Shown here: positions 31,773-44,622 of the stretch, one piece after another | Layout: each line of letters starts with the position of its first letter | Position numbering within the stretch: position 1 is the first letter of the stretch | From: Eulemur rufifrons | Lineage: Eukaryota > Chordata > Mammalia > Primates > Lemuridae | Length of the DNA: 64,000 bases | Direction of reading: 5' to 3' | Assembly: GCF_041146395.1 (NCBI RefSeq) | Contig: NC_090989.1 | Span: 243,650,843-243,714,842 of the forward strand | The notes under the pieces: generated by a model | Databases searched by the model: none | What the model was told of the DNA's origin: nothing | The model's input: the letters and a program-made list of their open reading frames with translations, nothing else | Position numbers and translations under genes: made by a program

Positions 31773-33012
31773 GAAAAATATTGGCGGTTTACTCTTTGAT
31801 AATAGATGGGTATTCAGTTATTCTCTGAAGTTGTTGATAGTATATTTTGATATTGGGCATATTTCAATGTAATTCAGCTTATTTGGAATTGAAGCTCTGA
31901 AGGATATAAGATTATTTATACTTCTGAATAGCACATTATTGGAAAAGTAGAGTAAGCTAATATAATTTGTTTCTTTTGGTAGAAATCTCACTTACTTGCT
32001 CTTGTGTGACAAAAATACCTGTGCATATTATGAATGATAGATAAGGATGAAGTAGCTGAGAAATTCTGGGAAGAGGAAAGAATGTAGAGTTAAGGGTCCT
32101 TGAAAATGATAATTTCCAATTAAGGAAAATAAGCAATTCAAAGAGCTATCTCCAACGAAACTAGTCTTGCATAAATGTAAGCCAGTCAGACTAAGGAGTT
32201 TCTTTTAGAGTTACCCAAAAGAGCTCTGAAGTTACCCTCACATGGGCCATATAGATTTCATACTTGCAGTCTACATAGTAAAGAAGTAACTGCTTTTTTT
32301 TTTTTTCCGGTGGTGGTGGTGGTGGAGGGGATTCATATCAAATTACCAAATAAGTCCTTCAAAGGATATTTAAGCAATGGAAATTTGGGGGAGAAAAAAA
32401 CAAAAACAAAACTTCACTATTTGAAAAAGATAAGCTTTCCTCATTCCTGACCTCTATCTCATACTGACATTGTGACTTTGTTAATATCTGAAATCAATCC
32501 TGAATAGTTGACTTTTGTATTTTTACTTTAAAGTTTTATTTGAAAATGATAATTTATTTTTTTTTTCAGTGACTTGGTATTTCTTGCATGAGTTTGTTAC
32601 TTATATTTTATTGTCATCTGGGCTGTTCTGTGGCTAGCAACTCATAAATTTGTTTCAAACACAATATGAATACTTTACTGTCTGACCTCATTTTTAAGAA
32701 ATATTAAATTTTTCCATTTTTATATTTCTTAGAATCTATCTGTGGGCTTTCTCTATGGTGGCATAAGAACAAATGTTCTTAAATTTTATGTGAACTGTGT
32801 GCTTCAAAAATGGGTAGTGTCCCCTGAGCTGTTGAGTACTCAAGGAGCCAGTCTTCTCAGTCAAGAGTAGTTGGTTATCTAAAAAATATCCCCTCAGCCA
32901 AGCATGAAAGTATTCCTGCTTTCCAAATGCCAGCCTTATTTTAGAAGTTCTAACCATTAGTGTTTCATATGTAAATGAGGATCATGGCTTATGAAAGAGG
33001 ACTCCTGTGCTT
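31773..33012. other. Unique DNA
   Basis: No gene or clear dispersed repeat. A T-run at 32294-32306 is followed by (GGT)n at 32309-32325. Confidence 0.45.
32309..32325 (+). repeat. (GGT)n short tandem repeat
   Basis: Five to six GGT units following a T-run. Confidence 0.9.
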
Positions 33013-33165
33013 TGAGTGCCTACTGTTGGTCAGATATTGGCACTTCACATTTATTTCTTGCTCTTCCTCAAAATTCCATGAGATAAATAGAACCTGTTTT
33101 ACAAATTAGGAAACGTAAGCTTGAGGTGAAAAGTGTCTAGCTCAAATTCACATGGAGGAGCAGGG
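33013..33165 (+). mobile_element. MIR SINE fragment
   Basis: TGAGTGCCTACTGTTGGTCA, TATTGGCACTTCACATTTAT, TTCCATGAGATAAATAGAAC, TTTTACAAATTAGGAAACGT and GTGTCTAGCTCAAATTCACA follow MIR order. Confidence 0.72.
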
Positions 33166-34255
33166 GTATTTATATTATATATATTATATTTAACCCTACG
33201 TCTATCAGAATTTAAACATGAGACCTTTCCACTATATTCTATAGAAAACAGAAAGAGAAAGAAAAATTGTCAAAGTAAAACAGAAAGACGATACAGAATT
33301 TGTTTCCCATGTTGTGACTGTTCGAGGATTTCATAAAAAAGTTTAAAAAGCCATTGAAACCACATACATTCATGTCCATTTGTTTTTATATAATATCATA
33401 CTTCAATGGAGAGAAGAAAAAAGATTTCACAAAATAAGTTCTGGAGATTTCTCAGCGTTCGATTAGTTTTCAAAGTTTTAGCTGAATTAAAATAAGATTT
33501 TCCTGTTGGCAATCTCTGTGTTCAAAAAGATGTGGTGTTGCTATTTTTATTTTTGATTTTTATGTTTTCTTAGATGCCTCCAACCTTTTTAAAATAACAA
33601 ATGTGTTTTATGTTGTATGTAATCAGGAGAATTACAAATATATATTTTGCTGATATTATGTTCTCACTTACACTAATTTGAGGTGCATTTTACAGTCTAT
33701 GATAGTTACAGGCAGTCCCACAAAGGGCCTGTGACTATTGGCTCCTGAGCTCCGTTCTGCATTTACACCAAACATCTCTGTAAAATAAAATTTATCCAAC
33801 TTTTGTTTTGGTTATTTCTTCATAACCAGAAACAACTATTAATCAGAACACTTTTGACATAATCTGGCACCATCAAGTAAATTACATAAAGAAAAACTGA
33901 ATTTCATATCCCTGAGAAGTGGGTGTATTAAATGCCATAGATTTTTTTGGATGATTCATTTAAATTAAAATGGTTGAAAGCCTGTTGACAGAATCCAAAA
34001 GACACTTGGCAGTGAGTTCTCAGTACAGGTTTTGAACAGATAGAAATCTTTGCAGATTTTATTATAGGGCATTGCCGTCCCTTTTTGCCTTCTTCAATCA
34101 ATAAAATAATTGTTATAAGAGATAATGGAAATTGATCCATGCACTATCTGAGTGGTCCTTCCATTTTGTGTGTTTCTTATTACACACGGGGTTAAATATA
34201 TTTGAAGGACAGAATTAGAATAAATTAATGATATTTCTGTTTTTTTTTTTGGAAG
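33166..34255. other. Unique DNA
   Basis: No gene or clear repeat recognised. Confidence 0.45.
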
Positions 34256-34261
34256 AGTTTG

Positions 34262-34765
34262 GCTATATTCATTCATTCATCATTAGGCATTTACACACAT
34301 CTTTCACCTTTCCTCAAAGAGTTTATAATTTAATGGTGAAAGCAAGACATAGATGTAACTATAACGAGGCAGAAAATAAATTCAATGAAAGAAGTATTAT
34401 AAATTTTTTATGTATTAACAGAAAGAAGCATAACTTTTCAGGGTGTAAGATCAAGGAAGGCTTTCTGGAAGAGGTGGCATTTTGGATTATGCTTGGCAGG
34501 TGATGATGGTGGGACAGGGAAGGGCATTCAAGTTAGAGGTAGCAGACTGAAGGTATTAACAGGAAAACTTTGGGTGTATATGGAGAACTGGGAGTAGTGC
34601 AGTTTGGCATGAAACAGGGTGATAAAATGGAGAAACAAAGTGGGACACTCAGGATGTGCTGAGATTCTGGATGGATTGCATGACAAGCTAAGGAATTTGG
34701 ATTTTATTCCACGGGCAATTGAGAAATCAATTGGCACTAATGCAGCCATTGGAGAACTCAGTGTA
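34262..34765 (+). mobile_element. Ancient mammalian dispersed repeat, family unassigned
   Basis: ATCAAGGAAGGCTTTCTGGA, AGAGGTGGCATTTTGGATTA, GACAGGGAAGGGCATTCAAG, AGTAGTGCAGTTTGGCATG, GACAAGCTAAGGAATTTGGA and TTTTATTCCACGGGCAATTG match, in order, a very common old mammalian wording ('ggaaggcttcctggaggaggtggcatttga...gaagggcattcc...ctaaggagtttggactttat'). The family name is not certain. It is likely the same family as 20110-20440. Confidence 0.6.
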
Positions 34766-37100
34766 CCACAAAGAATTTCAGTACTCTTATGAGAGGTGTT
34801 AAGAATTCATTTAACAGAACTTATACTTTTTTTTTTCTTATTTTTCCCCTTCCTCTCTCTTTTTCCTTTGATGTGCTGTCTACTGTGTCAAAAGTAAACT
34901 TTCCAAGATTTCTAAGTTACATCTACTGGCAACTCAAATCAGCATAATTTACTGAATTTCTATTATGTGCAAGACACATTGTGTCAACTTCTCAAACCTT
35001 TCTACCAAAAAGGATCCCAAATGCACAACATTAAACTTTTTACTCTGAGGGTTGTGGGGAAACAGCTCAAAATAACCCACCTGCACACATCCTTTGAAGT
35101 TTTTTGTTTTATTTTGCACGTTGTCTTTTGTTGGACTTTAAACAATGTAAATAAAATTTTAAATTCTTACTAGTATTAAAGGTGAGGAATGCTTGATTAT
35201 TCCCACGAAAAGTCTTTGAGTAAAATTGACACTTAAGGAATATGAACAAAGTTTATACCATGGCTTTGGGTACATACTACAGACTATTTGTCCCTTCTGG
35301 GTCCATTTTACCTAGTTTAGGGCATATAGGATAAGAAATATCCATGCCCTTAAGAACGTTAAAAATATATTGAGGAGATGAAACAAAAGGATTTTGTGGT
35401 TACTTAGCTTTTATTAAAATTTCAATTCAGCTATTGAAGATATACCATTAGGCAGTGATTAATTGAAAACAGTCCAGACAGAAAATAAGCACACAGAAGT
35501 CCAGAAGAGAGAGGGAAAGCATCGCTTCAGCATTTGTGTGATCTCACGATGCTAATGTAGCATTGCATTTTCCATTTTAAAAGAAAATTGATTTTATTCA
35601 TACTTTTGAATGCAAATATTGTGAAAATTAAAATATCTTGAAAGGGTTAAAAGAAAAATATTTTAATCAGATTCATGATAAAACTGTAAGAGTTTTGTTT
35701 GTAAATACAAACATAAAGACATTTTCACCATATCCTTTTTCCAGTAGATCTTTGATTTCTTTGTGACATTAATTTCTTCTTTTACATTTTTAAAATTCAA
35801 ATAGCATTTTTTTAAAAGTTTATGACAGATGGAACCTCTCCTTGACTCTTATTTTGGTTATGATAGTTAGCTCTGGTGGTTCTCAAACTCATTTTTGAAG
35901 AGGGGAGCCTTTTTCCCCTGCCATTATAAATTATGATATAAATCTATAATTATTAACAAAGAAGTGAAATCACAATATAGTGTTGCATAGTATAAAGCAG
36001 TTTATGGCTATTTAGATAGTAGTATCCCATTTTTGTTTAAAATGTATATTCTAAATATTCTGGAAGAACATATAAAATATTAGTGGTGGTTATCTTTATG
36101 TATTATGATTTTGTCAATGTGCAAAACAATTTTTATCACAGAAACAATAAAGTTACTTAAAATAGTGCTTAGAATAATATTCTGCTAGGCTTTGGTATTA
36201 GGGTATTCACTTATGGGGATTTTGATTTTGTTTACTCTTGTCTTTGAAGTGCTGATGTTAGTTAGGTTAGACCTATCTTCTTGTATGCCCTGCTTTCAAC
36301 TCTCTTGCAAAGATGTACACTGTTTGGTAGTATTGGTTTTGATGGGGAGGAACCATCAATTCTGAAACCAACAGAACTCCATTTGATAGGGGTTTGCAGT
36401 TGTTGTCTTCCTTTGGTTGTATTTATATTTGCAGAGATGTGGTCACTTAGGACATGTATATAGGAGCAATGCAAACCACAATGCTAGGCTTCTGAATGGA
36501 GAAAGTTCTGGTGTTCATAGCAGGACTCTTTTTCTAAGCACTCAAACTTTGCTGTTTATCCATTGATAAGAGCTGGTAGGCTAGTTTAGGTAACCTAAGA
36601 TATACAGATGCACTTTATTTCTCAGTATTCTCCTCTTCTTTCTTCTCTTATCTTTTAAGATTCAATACTATGCCTGTGGAATCCTAGTATAATTCCTCCC
36701 ATCCTTATTTTTCTGTACTTTCTTTTGGGGAGTCTATCCATTCATATGGATGAAACTCATACTGGGTGGGGCAAGAGCAGTCACAGGCAATCATCAGCGT
36801 AAAATCTCATGTTCTCCATCCTTTCCAGAGGGATTTTGGGATTCCCATAGAGGATCAATGTTACTTTTTTGGCATCTTCATCACTCAGGAATGTACAGTC
36901 CATCGTTGTGATTTACAAAAATAAAAAGTTTTTTTTCCATTTCCTACATATAAAATTTTATTGGACATGCTTTTTCAAAGGATCCATCTCCATACTGCAT
37001 ACCTCTCAACTCAATTCAGTTGAAAAATTATGAAATTTCACACTCTATGTACCTCTAATATCAATTTGAAGGTAAAATAAAACAACGAAAGGAATCTCAA
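34766..37100. other. Unique DNA
   Basis: No gene recognised in 2.3 kb. A weak hint of an old hAT terminus (GGTGGTTCTCAAACTC near 35876) is too decayed to call. T-rich and A-rich runs occur near 34827 and 36920. Confidence 0.4.
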
Positions 37101-37104
37101 TGTA

Positions 37105-37310
37105 GCGAAGAGGCTTTAGAGTCAGACATATCTGGGTTTGAGTTATCTCTCTGTTCCTTCACTGTGTGACTGTGGTCAAATCCTGTGACCTGCCTGAGCC
37201 TCAGTTTCCTAATCTGCAAAGGACAGATAGTGATACCATCTGCAATGAGGATTGATAGCACATGTAGAACATCTGACACACTCTATGGTAGTTATTGGAA
37301 ATTATGGATG
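37105..37310 (+). mobile_element. MIR SINE fragment
   Basis: AGGCTTTAGAGTCAGACATA, TCTGGGTTTGAGTTATCTCT, GTGTGACTGTGGTCAAATCC, TGAGCCTCAGTTTCCTAATC and GCAAAGGACAGATAGTGATA are a clear MIR series. Confidence 0.88.
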
Positions 37311-37755
37311 TGAAAATATATTATAATTTACAAAGTGCTTTATAAGTAAAGAGTTAAGATTGTCCTCCTTCTGAAAACTTTCTATCTTGATACTCTTCAG
37401 ATTCATATGCTGGAAGCTTCCAACGTGCCGTACATTCACCAAGATCCTTAATTTTCTTTCCCTTTTCTTTAGTTTATTTTGGAACTTTAGTTACTGGCAT
37501 CTCCTCCTCTTTTCTCCCCACCTCTGCTGTCTGGTGGAGTTTCTTGTCTGAATTACCGATTAAGCACCTAGCATATGTTTCCATGCATTTATGTACATAT
37601 TTTAAACATGTTATCTTTTCTCCCCTACCCATACTTAACACAATGCCTTGCTCGTGATGCCTTGCTCCTTAGTACATACTGACATAGGGTTTGAATAGAA
37701 AATGTGGTCATATAAGCTTTGCCTCAGAGGTACTGGCTTTGGTGACGGGGATCTG
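37311..37755. other. Unassigned DNA
   Basis: Begins with TTATAATTTACAAAGTGCTT, which may be a decayed MIR end; nothing else recognised. Confidence 0.35.
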
Positions 37756-37759
37756 GAAT

Positions 37760-37905
37760 GAATGTTAGAGTTCAATCTGGTTTGAGTCCTGACTGCCACT
37801 GACCATCTCTGGGGACTTGCTTAATATCTCAGAATGTTTTTTTAAACCCTGGAGGGCACAAATTAGATTACTGTTGGGAGAATTATTAAAGATATGCCTT
37901 GGGAC
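37760..37905 (+). mobile_element. Possible MIR SINE fragment
   Basis: TTCAATCTGGTTTGAGTCCT, GACTGCCACTGACCATCTCT, GGGGACTTGCTTAATATCTC and GGAGAATTATTAAAGATATG follow MIR order weakly. Confidence 0.5.
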
Positions 37906-38229
37906 ATGGCATTTTTTTTAGCTATGTTAATTTGGATTCTTCTCTCTAGCCTCCTCCTCAGATTAGATCTTTCTTTTTATATTATATTTTAATTATCTTC
38001 CATGGTAGCACAACCCTTGTCACTTTCCTCACTTTTTTCTACCCACACAAATGTCAGAGCCTCACACAATTTAAGAATAGAGATTTTCTGCTGTTTATTT
38101 TTATGCTTGGGTGTTTTGGGGGCAAGTGGGTGGGAACACTGACTCCTTAATTCTCACATTTCAAAGGAAGTCTTATAAATGCATAAAAATTGTAAAACAA
38201 AACAAAAATGTTTATCCTATGGTGGACAT

Positions 38230-38719
38230 TATTGGTTGCTTATCCAGCATTTGTTATCCCCTTTCCTTTTTCATAACGGTACCACCAAATATTTGGGTTG
38301 CTGCCCTCTGCCATAGTGTCTATGTGCTTTGGGGAAGGTAAGCACCACCTGACTTCCTGGAGTAGGTCCTGGTTAGCCTAAGGCTCATCAATCTCACTCT
38401 TATAAAATTTATTGTGCAGGAATATAGGCATAAGCCAGGCAGCCTAAATTAATTCCTCCTTCAGGAAGGGACATGGGACCCAAACTGGATCAATAAAATG
38501 CGTAGGGGCAGGGTTATTTAGAGTTTCGAGGAATGTAGTCCACTGACGTAGAAGAGAGCAGAAGTGATTTTCTCTCTTCCTTTAGATTCCAGGATGTGTG
38601 GATATGAAACTGGGAACTGCCACAGACATTTTTCTGGCACAAAGGAAGGTATGTTGATCATGAAACCAACTTAGAGGCGAGAACAGTAAAGGGGATCTTG
38701 GAGAAATAAAACTAACATA
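38230..38719 (+). mobile_element. Old dispersed repeat split by an Alu (class unassigned)
   Basis: Segments such as GGACATGGGACCCAAACTGG, AAACTGGGAACTGCCACAGA and GGCGAGAACAGTAAAGGGGA recall an old mammalian repeat that ends 'ttattgtttaagccag..gagttgggttttctgttacttgcaac'. After the Alu, GCTTATTGTTTAAGTCAGTT and GGTTTTGTGTCATATGCATC (39100-39150) fit that ending. Confidence 0.35.
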
Positions 38720-39028
38720 CTGGGCAGGGCATGTTGGCTCACGCTTGTAATCCCAGCACTGAAGGCAGGAGGATTGCTTGAGGCCAGGAGTTCAAGACCA
38801 GCCTGAGCAACATAGCAAGACCCCCATCTCCACAAAATAATAATAATAATAAAAAATTAGCTGGCGTGGTGGCTCACTCCTGTAGTCCTAGCTACTTGGG
38901 AGACTGAAGCAGGGATTGCTAGAGCCCAGGAATTTGAGGTTGCAATGAGCTATGATGAGACCACTGCACTCTAGCCTGAGTGACAGAATGAGACACTATC
39001 TGAAAAAAAAAAAAAAGGCGAAAAAAAA
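38720..39028 (+). mobile_element. Full-length dimeric Alu
   Basis: Starts CTGGGCAGGGCATGTTGGCT, has both arms, a middle linker expanded to (AAT)n near 38838-38852, and an A-tail 39003-39028. The left arm lacks about ten bases after CAGCACT. The flanks do not show a clear target-site duplication. Confidence 0.93.
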
Positions 39029-39218
39029 TCCCTGAAATACTAGATTCAGCCTATCTTGAGGCCTAGCCTATCTCTAGGCTGGCACTTAAGAGAGTTCAAA
39101 GCTTATTGTTTAAGTCAGTTTGAATAAGGTTTTGTGTCATATGCATCTGAAAGCATCTTAAGATGATACATGATTTTAAAATGGATATTTTCTCTATGGA
39201 TGAAAATGTGGTCTAGAC

Positions 39219-39361
39219 CAGTACTGTCCAATATTACTTTCTGAGATGATGGAAATGTTCCATTTAAGTGCTGTCCAGTCACGTAGACACTGTCCACATG
39301 TGGCTATAGAACTGAAATGTGGTTAGTGCAACTCAGGAATGGAATTTCTAATTTTATTTAG
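39219..39361 (+). mobile_element. hAT-Charlie type element, first half
   Basis: Begins CAGTACTGTCCAATATTACT, with GATGATGGAAATGTTCC, GTCCACATGTGGCTATAGAA, GAAATGTGGTTAGTGCAACT and GAATTTCTAATTTTATTTAG. It stops abruptly at 39361 where L1 3'UTR begins. It is closely related to the reversed copy at 44429-44622 and shares its flank. Confidence 0.82.
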
Positions 39362-39364
39362 TTC

Positions 39365-41112
39365 CCTTCCCCTTTTCTTAATTTTATTTTTTACTGATAC
39401 ATAATAGATGTACATATTTGCAGGGTATATGTGATAATTTAAAACATTCATCTAATTTGTAAGGATCAAATCAGTATGATTGGGATATACATCACCTTAA
39501 ATATTTGTCTTTATACTAGAAACATATGAATTATTCTTTTCTAGCTATTCCAAAGTATACAATAAATTATTGTAAACTATAGTCACCCTACTGATATATC
39601 AAACACTAGGTCTTATTTCTTCTATCAGACTGTCTGATGTTTATACCCATTAATCAATCTCTCTTTATCACCCTCCCTGCCAACCCTTTCTAGCTTCTGG
39701 TAACCACCAGTCTACTCTCTTTCTTTATGAGATCCATGTTTTTAGCTCTCACATATCAGTGAGCACATGCAATACACATCTTTCTGTGCATGACTTATTT
39801 CAGCTAACATGATGGCCTCGAGTTCTATCCATGTTTGTGCAAATGACAGCATTTAATTCTTTTTTATGGCTGAATAACATTCCATTATGTGTATCTATAC
39901 CACATTTTCTTTATACATTCATCCATTGAGGGGCGTGTAGGTAGGTTGATTCCATATTTTAGCTATTGTGAATAGTGCTGCAATAAACATGGGCATGCAG
40001 ATAGCTCTTTGATATATTGATTTCCTTTCTTTTGGATATATACACAGTAGTGGAATTGCTGGATCATAGGGTACATCTTTTTTGAGGAAACGCCATATAA
40101 TTTTCCATAGTGGCTGTACTAATTTACATTCTCACCACTAGTGTACAAGGGTTCTCCTTTCTCTACATCCTTACCAGCATCTGTTATTCCTTACCTTTTT
40201 GATAAAAGCCATTTTAATTGGGATGAGATGATAGCTCATTGTAGTTTTGATTTGCATTTCTTTGATAATTAATGATGAATGTTTTTTCATATACCTGTTG
40301 ACCATTTGTATGTCTTCTTTTGAGAAATGTCTATTTGGATCTTTTGCCTATTTTTAAATTGGACTATTTATTTTTGGCTATTGAGTTGTTTGACCTCCCT
40401 ATATATTCTGGTTATTAATCCCTTGTCAGATGAATACTTTTCAAATGTTTTCTCCCATTCTGTGGGTTGTCTGTTAACTTTGTTGATTGTTTCCTTTGCT
40501 GTGCAGAAGTTTTTTAGCTTGATGTGATTCCATTCATCTATTTTTGTTTTGGTTGCCTGTGCTTTGGAGGTCTTACACAAAAAAATTTTTGCCCAGTACA
40601 ATGGCCTGGAGCATTTATTACCCAATGTTTTTTTCATAATTTTAGGTCTTAGATTTAACTCTTTAATCCATTTTGATTTTTGTATATGGTTAAGAGATAG
40701 GGGTCTAGTTTCATTACTCTGCATATGAATATCCAGTTTCGTCAGCACCATTTATTGAAGAGACTGTATTTCCCTGTTGTATATTCCTGGCACCTTTGTA
40801 GAAAATGAGTTGGCTGTAAATACATGGATTTATATCTGGGTTCTTTACTCTGTTCCTCTGGTTTATGTGTCTGTTTTAATGCTGGTACCATGCTGATTTG
40901 GTTCCTACAGATTTGTAGTATATTTTGAAGTCAGGTAGTGTGATACCTCCAGCTTTGTTCTTTCTGCTCAGGATTGCTTTGGCTATTTGGGTTTTTTTGT
41001 GGTTCCTTATAAATTAGAATTACTTTTTCTATTTCTGTGAAGAATGACATTGGTATTTTGATAGGGATTGCATTGAATATATAAACTGCTTTGGGTAGAA
41101 GTGTCATTTTAA
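39365..41112 (-). mobile_element. L1 LINE, 5'-truncated, L1MA-like (antisense)
   Basis: Antisense L1 tail of 1.75 kb containing the 3'UTR (39365-40300: TACTGATACATAATAGATGT, ATTGTAAACTATAGTCACCC, CTTCTGGTAACCACCAGTCT, GTGCTGCAATAAACATGGGC, GGAATTGCTGGATCATAGGG) and the ORF2 C-terminal region up to about 41112, where L1 wording stops after GTCATTTTAACA. A 127-codon frame remains open at 40368-40751. Structure fits an ordinary 5'-truncated insertion. It abuts the broken hAT element at 39361, so it may have inserted into it, but the other hAT half is not on the far side. Confidence 0.9.
40368..40751 (-). pseudogene. L1 ORF2 C-terminal fragment
   Basis: Open for 127 codons and matching the L1 ORF2 region downstream of the reverse transcriptase: [20 protein letters not shown], then [20 protein letters not shown], then [20 protein letters not shown], then [20 protein letters not shown]. 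The reverse transcriptase core and endonuclease are absent because the insertion is 5'-truncated. It has no start context of its own and is not a gene. Confidence 0.88.
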
Positions 41113-41114
41113 CA

Positions 41115-44100
41115 GGTGTGTATGTGTGTGTATTAGAAATTTGCTATTTGCTCAGATTTGTATTTCCTCTAAATGGGGTCTATAAGAAGAATACACTTGT
41201 GTCTATTCCTTGCCAAACAACTTGAGACAGATAATATGCAAAAACAATCCTGAGCAATACAGAGCAATATGTAATTATGTGTCTATGTCTGTAAATGCTA
41301 GAAGACTTAGAAGGAAAAGATTGAGAAGACTTCTTTCACTAACTCTAGCCACTATGGCTTCCTAAACAGGATAATAAGACACTTAAGTTATACCATGTGC
41401 AAAATTAGTCATCTATTCTCTGAAGAGGGCCTGGCTTTTATTTAAAAAATAATTTCATGGCTGTTTTAAACACAAAATTTTATCAAGAAAAATTTCACCA
41501 ATAACTAGGTGGTTAATTAACAGCAAATCATTAACTTCTGAACATTGCATTTCAAATGTTTTATTGGTTAAATAATTATAACAATATCATCTTTTCAATT
41601 TAACTTCAAGTACTATTGTAAGGGTGAAAATATCTGAAATTAAAAGTTATATAAGCACAGTGCACTGTTTTAGGGATTACAACCTAGCAAGAAAATATTA
41701 CAATAAACTACAAAGTAAAAATGTTTGGCTATTGGCTAAATTTTCAGAATTCTAGATGAAAAAATGTAACCTAAAATAAAAATGTTACCCTGCACAAGAA
41801 AGTATACAATACTTCGGATGATCTAACAGACAACCCCCACTTCTCTAAACAATAAAAAAGCAACCTAGGTATTAATGAAGATCTGGCAGCTTGTCTTGCA
41901 GGCTACTCAAAGAGACAGACAACATTCAGAAAGAAGATACAAGCTGTCAGGTTCACCCAGCTATAATTGGACTACATATTGACTCTGGTCAGTTTAGCAA
42001 AGAGAATATCAGCTTACAACGTGCTAGCTATGATGGAGATGTGATAACTGGAGATCATTGTTAAGATGTCTGCCACTTTCAAAAAGATTTGTCTTTAGAA
42101 GTTAATAGGAATTTTAAATTGCTGCAACAATTGCATGTCAACATGAGCTATTTCTTGGCTATTAAACATAAATTTATTACATATTAATTTGTTTGAACAT
42201 ATTCTTTCTATCATTTAATTCAATTAAAATTGAATAATTATAAACATAAGTCACTAGAGCCTAAAATAACTCATTTTCAAGGAAAAATAAGCAAAGAAGA
42301 TAAGAAATTATTCATATTCAATCACATTTCACCATCAAACATTTTTCTGATGAAATATTTTCAACAAATAAAAAGTTAAAATTGGGTGCTATAATAGCAT
42401 AATTAATAGATTCTTCCATATAAAATGATTAATGCTTTCATTATGTATATTATGTAGTGTTTGAGTTAAATATGGCATCATACTTAGTAAATGGTTTAAT
42501 TGGTCTGCTCTCGCTTAAATTAAAGCAAATCATTTTAGAAAGAAATATATATCTCAGAAGTATATAGGACCATAAATAATGGATATATTAGAAAGTATGA
42601 AATTGATAATGCTTTGGTTTGGTAAGGCTTTGATAGGCCCTGAAACTGAAGTTATAGTCATTCGGGGTAACCTACCCATTGTTTTATATGGTTTTGTTTC
42701 AAGCTTATTAATAGAAAGAAAAAATAATTAAATTATTTTCACTGAGGTAGCAAAGCATTGTACCATAACCTGAAATCCAAAGTTTACAATGGCTTGAAAG
42801 CTTGGCCAGGCTTACTTAGCTTGTAGACCACAAAGTTTTGCTAACTTAGTACCAGGAAAACTGAGTTCAAGGTTTCTACATTCTCATCCAATATACATAC
42901 TTGTTTTTTAAAAAGTAGCTCAGAAAAAGGAGAAGGAAACTCAATTGTCCTGATCACAATAGTAAAACTATTTTGAGTTCAACATTTCGAACTCTACCTC
43001 TTTCCCCTCAGTCTAATTCCTAGTTCAGGAAAGGCCATTTTATATACCAGAATAAATGAAACAATCCATTTCTTTCCTACTTCCTTGGACTAGTGTCCTC
43101 ACTAGGAATGCAGGAAACAGTTTCAATAAAAAAGTGCAATCACAATAAAGTCTTTAAAACACGATTACCTTAGCCTCACATACAAAATACTGAGGATGTT
43201 TAATTTTTTAAAAAATGTTATGCACATTAATTTAGTAAAGCCTACCATGTTTGCCAGTAAAATACTCCTAATACTAGAAGGTGCACAATACTTCATCACT
43301 TTAGACGCTGTGTGACTAGAGACTTGGCCCTTGATGGCTCCAGGGGAATCACTAATGAGCTACAAAGCCTTTACACCTCTAGGTCAGGAGTTTGGATTAG
43401 ACCTGGGTTGGGAGTGACAGAAAGTCGTTACCATCTCATGATAGTTCAATGGTATATGTGAAGGGAATTTATTGTTTCAGGCCACTTTCTAATGAACAAG
43501 CATCCACCTCACAAAAAGTCACCACTGCTTTTGACAGTAATTGGCAGAGACCGAGAGAATGAAAAATTTAACCAAGAATTGTGTTCCCTCCATCCTATGA
43601 CTACCATATCCAAATAAGGAATTTTTAATGGAAAAAGACACAGCACTTTGCAGTTATGTCTATGAAAAGTAAGGCTAGGGAAGAAGCAGAGAAGGAGAAA
43701 AATTGAAACCAAAAGAGAGCCATCTAGGATAGAGTACTCCAAAATGCAATTAAGATACATCACCAAAAAGCTTTACTTAGTACTTACGAGACAAAAGCAT
43801 TTAATTCAGAAAAGGCATGCACCTCTTAATTTGTTTCTCCTTAATAAAAGTTTCAGAATTTTACCTGAAACCTCTAGATTTAGGGGGTCAAAAAAATGAT
43901 AAATGCCTTGAAATGGTATTCCCTTAGTAGAAAGTCCTCTCTACATATGTCATTATTGTATCTTGTTTAGGAAGCCATCGTGGCTAGAGTTAGTGAAAGA
44001 AATCTTCTCAATATTTTCCTTCTAAGTCTTCTAGCACTTACAGACGTAGATACATAATTACATATTGTTCTGTATTGCTCAAGGGTTTCTTTTTGTGTGT

Positions 44101-44207
44101 GTATGTGTTTGCCTTAAGTTGTTCAGCAAGGAATAGGCACATGCTTATTCTTCTTATAGTCCTTGTTAGAGGAAATAGAAATCTGAGCAAATAGAAAACT
44201 TCAGTGT

Positions 44208-44238
<31 letters not shown>

Positions 44239-44420
44239 CACACACACACTCTCTCTCTTGTGCCTTGGCATTTTAGTTTGATCAAATCTGAGTTTTGTTT
44301 GGTTTTAGAATGATTTAGTAAAATCCAAAATGGAATTCAGAATAGTTTTTAGTGATCATTTAAAGACAAAAGCTTAGGAGGGGTGTCACAGAGTGGCCCC
44401 AATCATCTGAAGGTTGATTC
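41115..44420. other. Unique AT-rich DNA
   Basis: About 3.3 kb with no gene and no clear dispersed repeat apart from a (CA)n at 44209-44249. The stretch 41860-42070 is less AT-rich and might be conserved, but nothing in the sequence proves function. Confidence 0.45.
44209..44258 (+). repeat. (CA)n(CT)n microsatellite
   Basis: About 20 CA units with a single CG interruption (44231-44232), then four CT units. Confidence 0.97.
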
Positions 44421-44428
44421 GTCTAGAG

Positions 44429-44622
44429 CTGTGCTATTCAATATGGTAACCACTAGACACATGAGGGTATTTAAATTTAAATTTATAAAAACTAAATGAA
44501 ATTAGAAATTCAGTTCCTCAGTTGCACTAGACATGTTTCAATTATACTATAGCCATATGTGGATAGTGTCTATATTATTGGAACATTTCTATCATTTCAG
44601 AAAGTTCTATTGGACAATACTG
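44429..44622 (-). mobile_element. hAT-Charlie type element, complete, with 8-bp TSD
   Basis: Both ends are present: CTGTGCTATTCAATATGG at the left and TATTGGACAATACTG at the right. The interior has CTAGACACATGAGGGTATTT and AGTTCCTCAGTTGCACTAGA. The flanks GTCTAGAG (44421-44428) and GTCTAGAC (44623-44630) agree at seven of eight bases, as expected for an old hAT target-site duplication. Non-autonomous; no coding capacity. Confidence 0.88.

Noticed and set aside
35874..36000. Possible hAT (MER-type) terminus GGTGGTTCTCAAACTC
   Set aside because: Only the first ~16 bases resemble the terminus; no matching interior or second end was found.
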